This document shows positions 56,839 through 64,000 of a DNA stretch of 64,000 nucleotides, piece by piece. Numbering within the stretch: the first letter of the stretch is position 1; the number at the start of each line of letters is the position of its first letter. A program made the translations under genes and the position numbers. The DNA comes from SURF-43 sp964628985 (GTDB lineage: Bacteria > Chloroflexota > Dehalococcoidia > UBA2979): contig CAZVNJ010000006.1 in the NCBI GenBank assembly GCA_964628985.1, positions 26,047-90,046 of the forward strand. Reading direction: 5' to 3'. The notes beneath the pieces were generated by a model that had not been told where the DNA came from, ran no database searches, and saw only the letters and a program-made list of their open reading frames with translations.

Positions 56839-57417
56839 CTACCCCCTCACGTACTTCAACCCCACGACGCCCGTGGGGTAGGGCGTGCTCGAGACGAGGC
56901 GGAAGGGGAGGCGGGCGCCCTCCGGCATGATGCGTTTGCCGGTGCCGAGGATGAGTGGGTAGAGGGTGAGTTGCAGTTCGTCGACAAGGTCATAGGAGAG
57001 GAGGAGGGGGACGAGTTGGCTGCTGCCGTCGGTGAGGATGTCGCCGCCGTCCTCGGACTTGAGGGCGCGGACGGATTCCACGATGTCGTCGCGGATGACG
57101 GTGGTGTCGCGCCAGACGGGGGTGGTGAGAGTACGGGTGACGACATATTTCTTCGGGGCGTTCATGAGGTCGCCGAAGGGGTCGCCGGGTTCCATGGGTT
57201 CGAAGGCGTTGCCGTGGATCTCGTAGGTACGGCGGCCGAAGAGGAAGGCGTCGACGGTCTGCATGGTCTGGAAGAAGGCGGCACCCATGTCGTCGTGCCA
57301 GTAGGGCCACGTCCAGCCGCCGTGCTCGAAGCCCCCGTCGCGGTCCTCGTCCTCGCCGCCGGGAGCCTGGACCACGCCGTCGAGGCTGATGAATTCGTGG
57401 ACGATGAGTCTGCGCAT
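56839..57417 (-). CDS. Dihydrofolate-reductase-like protein (RibD C-terminal family)
   Basis: 192 aa. RibD_C/DHFR-like fold: RRLIVHEFISLDGVVQAPGGED, AFLFGRRTYEIHG, KYVVTRTL, DGGDILTDGSSQLVPLLL, LVDELQLTLYPLILGTGKRIMP and TGVVGLKYVRG. Such stand-alone proteins are NADPH-dependent reductases of unknown substrate and occur widely in Actinobacteria and Chloroflexota. It is likely co-transcribed with the SEC-C protein. Confidence 0.9.
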   Translation of the reverse strand: MRRLIVHEFISLDGVVQAPGGEDEDRDGGFEHGGWTWPYWHDDMGAAFFQTMQTVDAFLFGRRTYEIHGNAFEPMEPGDPFGDLMNAPKKYVVTRTLTTPVWRDTTVIRDDIVESVRALKSEDGGDILTDGSSQLVPLLLSYDLVDELQLTLYPLILGTGKRIMPEGARLPFRLVSSTPYPTGVVGLKYVRG

Positions 57418-57612
57418 GGGGCGCCTCCGAGGTATGCGCTGATGGCGTGCAGTGCCGTTGAGGGTCGCCTGAGCGTCCCGTTCTCATCCTCAGGTTATGG
57501 CCAGGCCCGGCGTGGGGTCTCGGTCCGCTGGCACCGTCGAGAGTCGGAGTGTCCTGGAGGTCGCGGGCCGCGTCGACTCGCGCCCGTCCGACCCTTGATG
57601 GCGTTCCGGACC

Positions 57613-58779
57613 CTAGCCGTCGCCGGGCGGGTTGGCGAGCGGGTCGGGGCGGCGTCGAGGGGTGAGGAGGACGTCGCGCGCACTGGTGCGGGCACGGAGG
57701 CGACGACGGAGGTCGGCGAGGGGGCGCTCCATCGCCACGTACGAGAGGTGCGCGAGGGCGACCGTGAGCGCGAAGACGACGACGCCTCGGATCGCGAGGT
57801 GGGAGCCGGGGGCGAGGCGGTCGTAGACGGCGAAGACCAGGAGATGGACGAGGTACATCGTGTAGGAGAGCGTGCCGATGTGTCGCACCGGTCGCCAGTC
57901 CAGCCATCGGAAGAGGGGCCAGCGGTGGTGGACGATGGCGATGTAGAAGAGCGGCATGAGCGCGAGCCCCTGCACGGTGTAGGAGATGGCGAGCGCTGAT
58001 CCGCCGGGCTCGTAGACCATCTTGAACGAGGCGAAGAGGACGAGGCCGACGACGCCGACGATCATGAGACTCGGGAGGGTGCGCACCTCGATGAGGCGTC
58101 GCGCGACCGGGTGGGCCATGACGGGGTTGTTGGTGACGGGGTTGACGGCGATGGCGAGCACGGCACCCCACAGCAGCGAGTCCATGCGCGTGTCTGAGGC
58201 GAGGGCGAGCCGGTCATAGGATGCGCCGCCCGTCTGGAGGAGGATCCGCCAGGCGAGGACGGCGATCGCGACGGCGACGAGGGCGGCCGTCTGCTGCTTC
58301 GCCGAGGCGCCTCGATGGAGCAGGAGCAGGTAGGCGGCGGGGAAGAGCAGGTAGAAGTGCTCCTCGACCGCGAGGGACCAGAGGGGCTCGAGTTCGTAGG
58401 GGACGTTGCCGCCGGCGAGCATGAAGTAATTGGTGATGTTGAGGAACATGGCGACGAGCGCCGCGGGCCCGAAGCCGGCAACGTATCCGATGAGGGCGAT
58501 GAGGGCCGCGAGGGCGATGGTGGCCCACATGGGCGGAAAGATGCGGAGCAGTCGCCGCAGGTAGAAGTAGCGAAGGCTGATGCCGCCCGTGTCCTCGAAC
58601 TCGCGCCGCAGCAGCGTGGTGATGAGGAAGCCGCTGAGGAAGAAGAAGGTGGTGACGCCGAAGCGCCCGGGGACCCACTGCGGCGCACCCGCGTGGTAGA
58701 TGAAGACGATCCCCATCGCGCAGGCCCGGACGCCGTCCAGCGAAGGGATGTGCGGCGTCGACTGGAGCGAGGCGGTCAT
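57613..58779 (-). CDS. Acyltransferase 3 family membrane protein
   Basis: 388 aa from ATG 58779. About 10 membrane helices. Family marks: PSLDGVRACAMGIVFIYHAG (catalytic His region), GVTTFFFLSGFLITTLL, RYFYLRRLLRIFPPMW and EPLWSLAVEEHFYLLFPA. It transfers acyl groups from the inside to sugars or other polymers at the cell surface (OafA-like). The C-terminal tail is basic and Pro-rich. Substrate unknown. Confidence 0.9.
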   Translation of the reverse strand: MTASLQSTPHIPSLDGVRACAMGIVFIYHAGAPQWVPGRFGVTTFFFLSGFLITTLLRREFEDTGGISLRYFYLRRLLRIFPPMWATIALAALIALIGYVAGFGPAALVAMFLNITNYFMLAGGNVPYELEPLWSLAVEEHFYLLFPAAYLLLLHRGASAKQQTAALVAVAIAVLAWRILLQTGGASYDRLALASDTRMDSLLWGAVLAIAVNPVTNNPVMAHPVARRLIEVRTLPSLMIVGVVGLVLFASFKMVYEPGGSALAISYTVQGLALMPLFYIAIVHHRWPLFRWLDWRPVRHIGTLSYTMYLVHLLVFAVYDRLAPGSHLAIRGVVVFALTVALAHLSYVAMERPLADLRRRLRARTSARDVLLTPRRRPDPLANPPGDG

Positions 58780-59418
58780 CGGCGGCCTGGGTGGACCTTT
58801 GAGCCGGCCGGCCGTGAGGCGATCACACGCAGCGATGTTGGGGCGGCCGGTGGCACGAGTCCGTCCTCTCGTTGCGGGGGTGGCGCTCGCGATCCCGATC
58901 CAGCCTACGACGGTCGTCCCGGTCGTCGACGCTTTCCGCAGGTGCGCGGCGCGATCTGACACGCTTCCGATAGGTGCCCGTATTCCGGCGGACGGCCGCG
59001 GGCGGGGCGCCCCTCTGCGGCGCGGCGCTCAGCGCGGTCGGTTGAGAGTCGCAGACACCTCGACGTTCCGACATCGCGGTGCGTGCGAGGGCGGCGTGCG
59101 CGTCGTTGGTGCGGGATCTCGGCCGGCTGGGGAGGATCGAGGTCAGCGGTCGTCGAGTGCCCGAGACGTTGGACCGCGAGAGCGATTGGCCGGTATAGGG
59201 GAGGCGTGCAGGACGACCCAGGGGCGGCGACGGGATTGGCCCCGGGCCGATGATCGAGTGGCAGGCGAAATCCCGACGAGCGCCTGAACGTGGGCACGCA
59301 GATCGGAGAACGCGCGGCCATCGGGGCGCCATTCGCGAGACGCGCCGCTGTAAATGGGAACGCCGCCCTGCCCGGGGCGGCGTTCCCTGTGTGTCAGACG
59401 GAGCAGCGGGGGCTGGCT
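58780..59418. other. 639-bp region without a gene between hppA and acyltransferase 3
   Basis: All frames here lack codon bias and family similarity; proposed frames are Arg/Pro/Ser-rich in the manner of noncoding high-GC sequence. It contains the hppA terminator (59356-59387) and should contain the acyltransferase promoter. Nothing else was recognised in 58780-59355. Confidence 0.6.
59356..59387 (-). terminator. Rho-independent terminator of hppA
   Basis: A 13-bp perfect stem, GGGAACGCCGCCC (59356-59368) with GGGCGGCGTTCCC (59375-59387), loop TGCCCG. On the minus strand it starts 31 bases after the hppA stop and is followed by ATTTACAG, giving a modest T-run. Confidence 0.85.
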
Positions 59419-61668
59419 CTATCCGACGAAGAGGGGGGCGAGGACGAGTGTGACCGTCGCCAACAGTTTGATGAGGACGTGGAGCGACGGCCCGGCGGTG
59501 TCCTTGAACGGATCCCCGACGGTGTCGCCGACGACGGCGGCCGCGTGGGTCGGTGAGCCCTTACGGACCACCTCGCCGTTGGCGGACGTCATCTCGCCCG
59601 ACTCAATGTATTTCTTGGCGTTGTCCCAGGCCCCACCTGAGTTGTTCAGGAAGGTGGCCATGAGGATGCCGCCGATGGTGCCGACGATGAGCAGTCCGGA
59701 GACGGCGAGCCATCCCGCAGCCCCGTCGTGCTCGACGCCGGCGACAGTGACGCTGGCATCCCGGAAGAAGCGGAAGCCAAGGCCCACGGCCACGGGCAGG
59801 CCGACGGCGAGGAGGCCGGGTGCGATCATCTCGCGGAGGGCAGCCCGCGCGGTGATGTCCACGGCGCGGCCGTAGTCCGGCCGGACCTCGCCGGTCATGA
59901 TGCCCGGGTTCTCACGGAACTGGCGACGTACTTCCTCGATGATCTTCTCGGCCGCGCTGCCGACGGCGCGGATGGTGAGCGAGGAGAAGAGGAAGACGAG
60001 CATCATGCCAAGCAACCCGCCGACGAACACGTCGATGTGCGAGATGTCGATCGGGAGTTCTGCGACGAGGGGGATGCCGAGGCGTTCCTTGACCTTGTCG
60101 AGGTAGGCGCTGAAGAGGAGGAAGGCCGCAAGTCCGGCAGAGCCGACGGCGTATCCCTTGGTGAGTGCCTTGGTGGTGTTGCCGGCGGTGTCCAGGGCGT
60201 CCGTGATGCGTCGTGCACCCTCGGGTGCTCCAGACATCTCGGTGATTCCGCCGGCGTTGTCGGTGATGGGCCCGAAGGTGTCCATCGCGAGGATGTAGGC
60301 GGCGGACATCAGCATGCCCATGGTGGCGACGGCGGTCCCGAAGATGCCGCTGGTGAAGGCGGGGATGTTGGGGATCTCCGCCTGCGAGCCCAGCGTGAAG
60401 GAGGCGATGAGCGCGCCACCGATGGCGATGGCGGTGGCCGCTGTGGTCTCCAGGCCGACGGCGGTGCCGATGATGATGTTGGTGGCTGGTCCCGTCTCCG
60501 AGGCCCTGGCGATTTCCTTGACCGGACGCCAGGCGCCGGCGGTGTAGTACTGGGTGATGTAGACGAAGGCCATGCCGCAGGCGATGCCGACGAGGCCGCA
60601 GAAGAAGAACCAGTGCCAGACGTCGCCGAGCATCGCCTTCGTGGTGATGAAGAGCCCGACGATGGAGAGGGCAGAGACGACGTAGTAACCCATGTCCAGG
60701 GGGCGCATGGGGTGATCGAAGTCTTCGTCCTTGGCGAACATGGGCATGGCGATCATGCCCGCCATAGCAGCGAGGATGCCGAAGGAGCGCAGGACGAGCG
60801 GGAACATGATCCACTCGATCCGCTGCGTCACGCTGTAGATGGCGACGCCGAGGATCATGGCGCCGATGTTCTCGGCGGACATCGACTCGAAGAGGTCCGC
60901 GCCACGGCCGGCGCAGTCACCCACGTTGTCGCCGACGAGGTCGGCGACGACGGCCGCGTTGCGCGGGTCGTCCTCGGGGATGCCCGCCTCGACCTTGCCC
61001 ACGAGGTCGGCGCCGACGTCGGCGGCCTTGGTGTAGATGCCGCCGCCGATCTGGGCAAAGAGAGCGACGAATGAGGCCCCGAAGCCGAAACCGATGACGA
61101 GGAACGGTGCGATGGAGACGGGGTTCCCGAGGACATTGCTGTAGACGAGGAAGATGCCCGAGACGCCGAGGAGGCTGAGCGCGACGACGAGGAAGCCTGA
61201 GACGGCTCCGCCGCGCATGGCGAGCGTGATCGCTTCCTTCAGCGACCGCTGCGCCGCGGAGGCGACTCGGAGGTTGGAGCGGACGGAGATGTACATGCCG
61301 ATGTATCCGGAGAGTCCAGACGCGGCAGCGCCCGCGAGGAAGGCGACGGCTGTGAGCAGGCCCTCCTGGCGCGCAGAGACGACGGGTTCCGCCCCATAGT
61401 TGAGGACGCCCTGGGCGAAGACGATCTCACGGACACCCTCTGAGACCGAGGCGACGAGGATTCCGACCCCGGCCGCGACGACCAGCGACAGTACGGCGAT
61501 CGTGCCGTACTGACGCCTGAGGAAGGCCATCGAGCCTTCGAAGATCATGTCCGCGATCGCCTGCATCTCGGGCGTGCCCTGGTCGCGTGAGAGGACGCTA
61601 CGGGCGAGCCAGAAGGCGAAGAGGACGGCCAGGACGCCGGTTACCGGCACCAGCCATACGAGATCCAT
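59419..61668 (-). CDS. hppA: Membrane-bound K+-independent H+-translocating pyrophosphatase
   Basis: 749 aa from ATG 61668, with GGAGGGG upstream. About 16 helices; the pyrophosphate site is DVGADLVGKVEAGIPEDDPRN and DNVGDCAGRGADLFES. The cation-specificity segment GNTTKALTKG carries Lys and Thr at the positions that mark the K+-independent subfamily (GNTTAAxGKG in the K+-dependent one). It pumps H+ outward by splitting PPi from biosynthesis, saving energy for an anaerobic or energy-limited cell. Divergent from a small hypothetical gene. Confidence 0.95.
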   Translation of the reverse strand: MDLVWLVPVTGVLAVLFAFWLARSVLSRDQGTPEMQAIADMIFEGSMAFLRRQYGTIAVLSLVVAAGVGILVASVSEGVREIVFAQGVLNYGAEPVVSARQEGLLTAVAFLAGAAASGLSGYIGMYISVRSNLRVASAAQRSLKEAITLAMRGGAVSGFLVVALSLLGVSGIFLVYSNVLGNPVSIAPFLVIGFGFGASFVALFAQIGGGIYTKAADVGADLVGKVEAGIPEDDPRNAAVVADLVGDNVGDCAGRGADLFESMSAENIGAMILGVAIYSVTQRIEWIMFPLVLRSFGILAAMAGMIAMPMFAKDEDFDHPMRPLDMGYYVVSALSIVGLFITTKAMLGDVWHWFFFCGLVGIACGMAFVYITQYYTAGAWRPVKEIARASETGPATNIIIGTAVGLETTAATAIAIGGALIASFTLGSQAEIPNIPAFTSGIFGTAVATMGMLMSAAYILAMDTFGPITDNAGGITEMSGAPEGARRITDALDTAGNTTKALTKGYAVGSAGLAAFLLFSAYLDKVKERLGIPLVAELPIDISHIDVFVGGLLGMMLVFLFSSLTIRAVGSAAEKIIEEVRRQFRENPGIMTGEVRPDYGRAVDITARAALREMIAPGLLAVGLPVAVGLGFRFFRDASVTVAGVEHDGAAGWLAVSGLLIVGTIGGILMATFLNNSGGAWDNAKKYIESGEMTSANGEVVRKGSPTHAAAVVGDTVGDPFKDTAGPSLHVLIKLLATVTLVLAPLFVG

Positions 61669-61947
61669 CCACCCCTCCAGATCGTTCACCGGCCCGGCGT
61701 GCGCCGTGCCCTGGTGTGAACGCAGAGGGGGTGCCGTCACTGACGTGGTCGCCGGTGACGTGTCTTCGCGTGGTCAGAACCCGGGTATCCCCAGGTCGCC
61801 GTTCCCGGCCCCTCTGCGCTGTGACGCGGCGGATGGTACGCGCGGTATCCGCCAGGCGCCAGCGCCGGCATGGCAGTGAAACGTCGGGCGCGCGGGGCGT
61901 GGGTACGATGGAAAGGCACACCCTGAAGGGCGCGTGAGGTTTGGGAG

Positions 61948-62334
61948 ATGGCTGACGATTCGCTGCAGTGGTGGGACCTCTGGTACCCGGGCGCGGGAGC
62001 GACCGGGCTCTCCTTCGCCCGCGGCCACATCGACCCCGCCGAGGTGCTGTGGGTGCACTCCGCACCGGACAAGTTGAGCGTGCGGGTGCGGGACGACTCG
62101 GAGCGGTTGGTGGCGAGCGGCCATTCACTTGCGCGGCAGGGCGAGCGATACCCGATGACGCGCCTGGAGCGGCTGGGGGACACGATCGTGCGGGAGGACC
62201 GCTGGCCGGGCCCCTCGGACCTGGGGGCGCTGGTGATCCTGCCGGGCGGCGAGGTAGGGACGCTGCTGGCGTGGTGGAACGCCGAGGACGGCAGCGAGTG
62301 GCGCTGGCAGGTGGAGTTCTACAACCAGCGGTAG
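61948..62334 (+). CDS. Hypothetical protein, beta-rich, Trp-rich
   Basis: 128 aa from ATG 61948. Nine Trp residues in 128 (LQWWDLWYPGAGATGLSFAR, EVLWVHSAP, LLAWWNAEDGSEWRWQVEFYNQR) and alternating strand-like stretches. No signal, membrane or catalytic motif. The pattern suggests a conserved small domain restricted to Chloroflexota and relatives. Divergent from hppA. Confidence 0.65.
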   Translation: MADDSLQWWDLWYPGAGATGLSFARGHIDPAEVLWVHSAPDKLSVRVRDDSERLVASGHSLARQGERYPMTRLERLGDTIVREDRWPGPSDLGALVILPGGEVGTLLAWWNAEDGSEWRWQVEFYNQR

Positions 62335-62414
62335 CGCCCCCAGACGCGCATCGCGGACCCCACTCCGACTACTCGGTTTCCTCGGTCGCCGGCAGACCAG
62401 TCAGATCGTGACCA

Positions 62415-63845
62415 CTACGTCCCCGTGCGAGCCTCGAGTTCCTCGTAGTAGGCGCGCACACGGCCCAGCGCGTTGGCGCCGGCGCGGAAGGAGGGGAACA
62501 CCGGGAAGCCGGCCTTCGCAACGTGGGTGCGGGCGCGGACGCCGATCTCTTCCTGGTCCCCCATGCCGCCGCCGGTGGGAATGAGTCCAACGACGGGCTG
62601 GCCCGTCTTGTCGCGGTACTCCTTCATGAGGGCGAGCATGCCGTCCATGCGTTCGGTGCTCTTCTCGAAGTCGCGGGTCTGGAGTTCGATCGCGACGCCC
62701 TCGATCACGGGGTCGTCGGCGAGGATCTCGAGGATCTTCTGAAGGTTGTCGGACTCACGGCCGATGGTGGAGGAGGCGTCGAACGGGTTGCGGTAGGAGC
62801 CGCCGATCGTGACGAAGAAGGCCCCGAGGCGCTCGTAGGAGGCGTCTGAGAGTTCGGGGACCTCGAAGCCGGCGCGCTCGAACTGGTCGGTGATGGCGAC
62901 GGACTGGCCGCCGGTCATCGCGACGAGGGCCATGTTCTTCTTGCTCGACTTCGGCGTGTGGACGAGGGCCGCGATCGTCTCGACGGTGTCCTCGAGGCTC
63001 TCGGTAGAGATCGCGCCGCACTGGCGCATGAGTGCCATCCAGACGGCGTCGTCCGAGGCGAGCGAGGCGGTGTGCGACTTCACGGCGCGGGCACCGGCCT
63101 TCGTGCGCCCGCCGCGCCAGATGATGACGGGCTTCTTCTTGGTGCCCTCGCGGAGCAGTTCGAAGAAGCGACGGCCGGCGCGGATGCCCTCGAGATACAT
63201 CGCGATCGCCGGGGTCTCGGGGTCGTCGAGGAGGTACTCGAGGTAGTCGGCCTCGTTGAGGACGGCAGCGTTGCCGATGGAGATGGTACGGGTGACGGGG
63301 ACGCCGAGGCGCTGCGACCCCATCGTCATGCCGATGCCGTGCGTACCCGACTGGGAAATGATCGAGATCGCCCCGCCCTCGCCCTTCTCCTGGCCCTGCA
63401 TGAACTTCACGCCCAGGCGGCGGTTGTAGACGCCCATGCAGTTGGGGCCGACGAGCGGCATGCCGCCCTCGTTTGCCATGGCGACGATCTTGCCCTGGAG
63501 TTCGATGCCAATCGGCTCGGTCGTCTCGACGAAGCCGGAGGTGAACATCGCCATCCCGCCGACCTGCTTCTTCACGGCGTCGGCAACGATGTACGGGGCG
63601 ACGTTGCGCGGGACGGCGCAGATGACGAGGTCGACCTCACCCGGGACCTCCATGAGCCCCTTGAAGTTCTTGACCCCCTTGGCCTCGATGCCCGGGATCT
63701 CCTTCTCGTCGAGCTGGACGGAGTAGAGGTTGCCGGAGAACTCGGAGCAGTTGGTGATCCACTGGTAGTTGGGGCCCTTGTCACCGACGACGACGACGGT
63801 CTTCGGGTTGAGGGCGCGGTGGAGTCGGGCGCGGTCGACGGGCAT
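62415..63845 (-). CDS. ADP-forming acyl-CoA synthetase, CoA-binding (alpha) subunit
   Basis: 476 aa from ATG 63845. CoA-binding Rossmann start ALNPKTVVVVGDKGPNYQW; VDLVICAVPRNVAPYIV; ISIISQSGTHGIGMTMGSQ; and the phosphohistidine region KSHTASLASDD (His258). The subunit carries the His that is phosphorylated from acyl-phosphate and passes the phosphate to ADP on the ATP-grasp subunit. The grasp subunit gene lies 39 bp upstream (63885). The pair converts acyl-CoA, ADP and Pi to acid, CoA and ATP, or the reverse. Acyl specificity unknown. Confidence 0.9.
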   Translation of the reverse strand: MPVDRARLHRALNPKTVVVVGDKGPNYQWITNCSEFSGNLYSVQLDEKEIPGIEAKGVKNFKGLMEVPGEVDLVICAVPRNVAPYIVADAVKKQVGGMAMFTSGFVETTEPIGIELQGKIVAMANEGGMPLVGPNCMGVYNRRLGVKFMQGQEKGEGGAISIISQSGTHGIGMTMGSQRLGVPVTRTISIGNAAVLNEADYLEYLLDDPETPAIAMYLEGIRAGRRFFELLREGTKKKPVIIWRGGRTKAGARAVKSHTASLASDDAVWMALMRQCGAISTESLEDTVETIAALVHTPKSSKKNMALVAMTGGQSVAITDQFERAGFEVPELSDASYERLGAFFVTIGGSYRNPFDASSTIGRESDNLQKILEILADDPVIEGVAIELQTRDFEKSTERMDGMLALMKEYRDKTGQPVVGLIPTGGGMGDQEEIGVRARTHVAKAGFPVFPSFRAGANALGRVRAYYEELEARTGT

Positions 63846-63884
63846 CGGGATCCCCTTCGGCAGTCTCGCTGGTGCTCGCGGGAC

Positions 63885-64000
63885 TTACTTGCTCGCCAGC
63901 ACGATGCGGGCGTCCACGGCGAGGGCGCCGTCCGGGTAGGCGAACACCGGGTTCAGGTCGAGTTCGGCGACCTCGGGGTTGTCCGCGACGAACTTCGAGA
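63885..64000 (-). CDS. ADP-forming acyl-CoA synthetase, ATP-grasp (beta) subunit, C-terminus only
   Basis: The minus strand between the window edge and the TAA at 63885-63887 reads SKFVADNPEVAELDLNPV and FAYPDGALAVDARIVLASK. The phrase ELDLNPVxA...ALAVDARIVL is the C-terminal end of the ATP-grasp domain of acyl-CoA synthetase (ADP-forming) beta subunits. The N-terminal part is outside the window. It is the first gene of the pair with the alpha subunit. Confidence 0.82.
   Translation of the reverse strand, partial: SKFVADNPEVAELDLNPVFAYPDGALAVDARIVLASK

Noticed and set aside
59728..61074. A 448-residue plus-strand frame antisense to hppA
   Set aside because: Low-complexity His/Asp/Glu-rich composition; the antisense partner has complete pyrophosphatase motifs.
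1..64000. tRNA, rRNA, CRISPR and insertion sequences
   Set aside because: I looked for tRNA T-loop patterns, repeated spacer arrays and transposase motifs by eye and saw none; a dedicated scan could still reveal a weak tRNA.

Overview
The window is high-GC, densely coded bacterial chromosome. It holds about 68 protein genes, most separated by less than 150 bp, with many ATGA/GTGA start-stop overlaps and no rRNA, tRNA, CRISPR array or insertion sequence that I can see. The gene content suggests a high-GC Chloroflexota lineage (Dehalococcoidia/SAR202/Tepidiforma-like): three family III CoA-transferases, an acyl-CoA dehydrogenase, an ADP-forming acyl-CoA synthetase, ThyX, a K+-independent membrane pyrophosphatase and many proteins of the type seen in that phylum. 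This placement is inference; no marker gene in the window settles it.

Layout. 0-5.4 kb: a partial thiamine-diphosphate lyase, a phosphatase pair, an acetyltransferase, a TlpA-like thioredoxin, a sirtuin coupled to a BNR-repeat protein. 5.5-9.1 kb: alpha/beta hydrolase, CoA-transferase, FabF. 9.1-13.6 kb: a zinc ribbon, a proline-rich membrane protein, ThyX, a 4-hydroxybutyrate-type CoA-transferase. 13.7-17.7 kb: MFS transporter and a coupled pair of family III CoA-transferases, one of which lacks the catalytic Asp. 17.9-22.2 kb: FMN/F420-binding split-barrel protein, endonuclease IV, a degenerate receiver, a four-cluster ferredoxin, hydrolase, dUTPase. 22.3-31.2 kb: aquaporin, PlsY-like acyltransferase, SirB1-like and YjbQ-like proteins, MidA-like methyltransferase, IscU-type scaffold, MobA-like transferase, an ArsR regulator with an SRPBCC-PDZ fusion, and a VOC protein. 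31.3-38.4 kb: lipoprotein, MBL hydrolase, a PyrE-like phosphoribosyltransferase with a D-2-hydroxyacid dehydrogenase, Gfo/Idh/MocA oxidoreductase, DUF429, rhodanese, two-domain dCTP deaminase. 38.6-44.7 kb: a sensor/receiver hybrid without a kinase ATPase domain, a LON-N/DUF2007 pair, and orphan NuoG/NuoI-like proteins. 45-51.3 kb: a visibly less GC-rich stretch with a membrane-anchored tandem DJ-1 protein, two small secreted or short proteins, a large MalT/LuxR regulator and an unusual acetyltransferase. 51.4-64 kb: acyl-CoA dehydrogenase, a small HTH protein, acetyltransferase, cysteine desulfurase, an SEC-C/nuclease-like protein, a DHFR-like protein, acyltransferase 3, HppA, and both subunits of an ADP-forming acyl-CoA synthetase (one partial).

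How genes fit together. dCTP deaminase, dUTPase and ThyX together form a dCTP-to-dTMP route, although they are scattered. CoA-ester enzymes (CoA-transferases, acyl-CoA dehydrogenase, ADP-forming synthetase, TPP lyase) point to a heterotroph living on organic and fatty acids. Cysteine desulfurase and the IscU-type scaffold serve the many Fe-S proteins (polyferredoxin, NuoG/NuoI-like). HppA suggests energy saving through pyrophosphate.

Most notable: the phosphorelay protein without HATPase (38641-40233), the asymmetric CoA-transferase pair (15195-17743), the SEC-C/PD-(D/E)XK protein (55072-56835), a perfect 21-bp operator-like palindrome before the cysteine desulfurase (55008-55028), and an SRPBCC-PDZ fusion behind an ArsR regulator (30148-30819).
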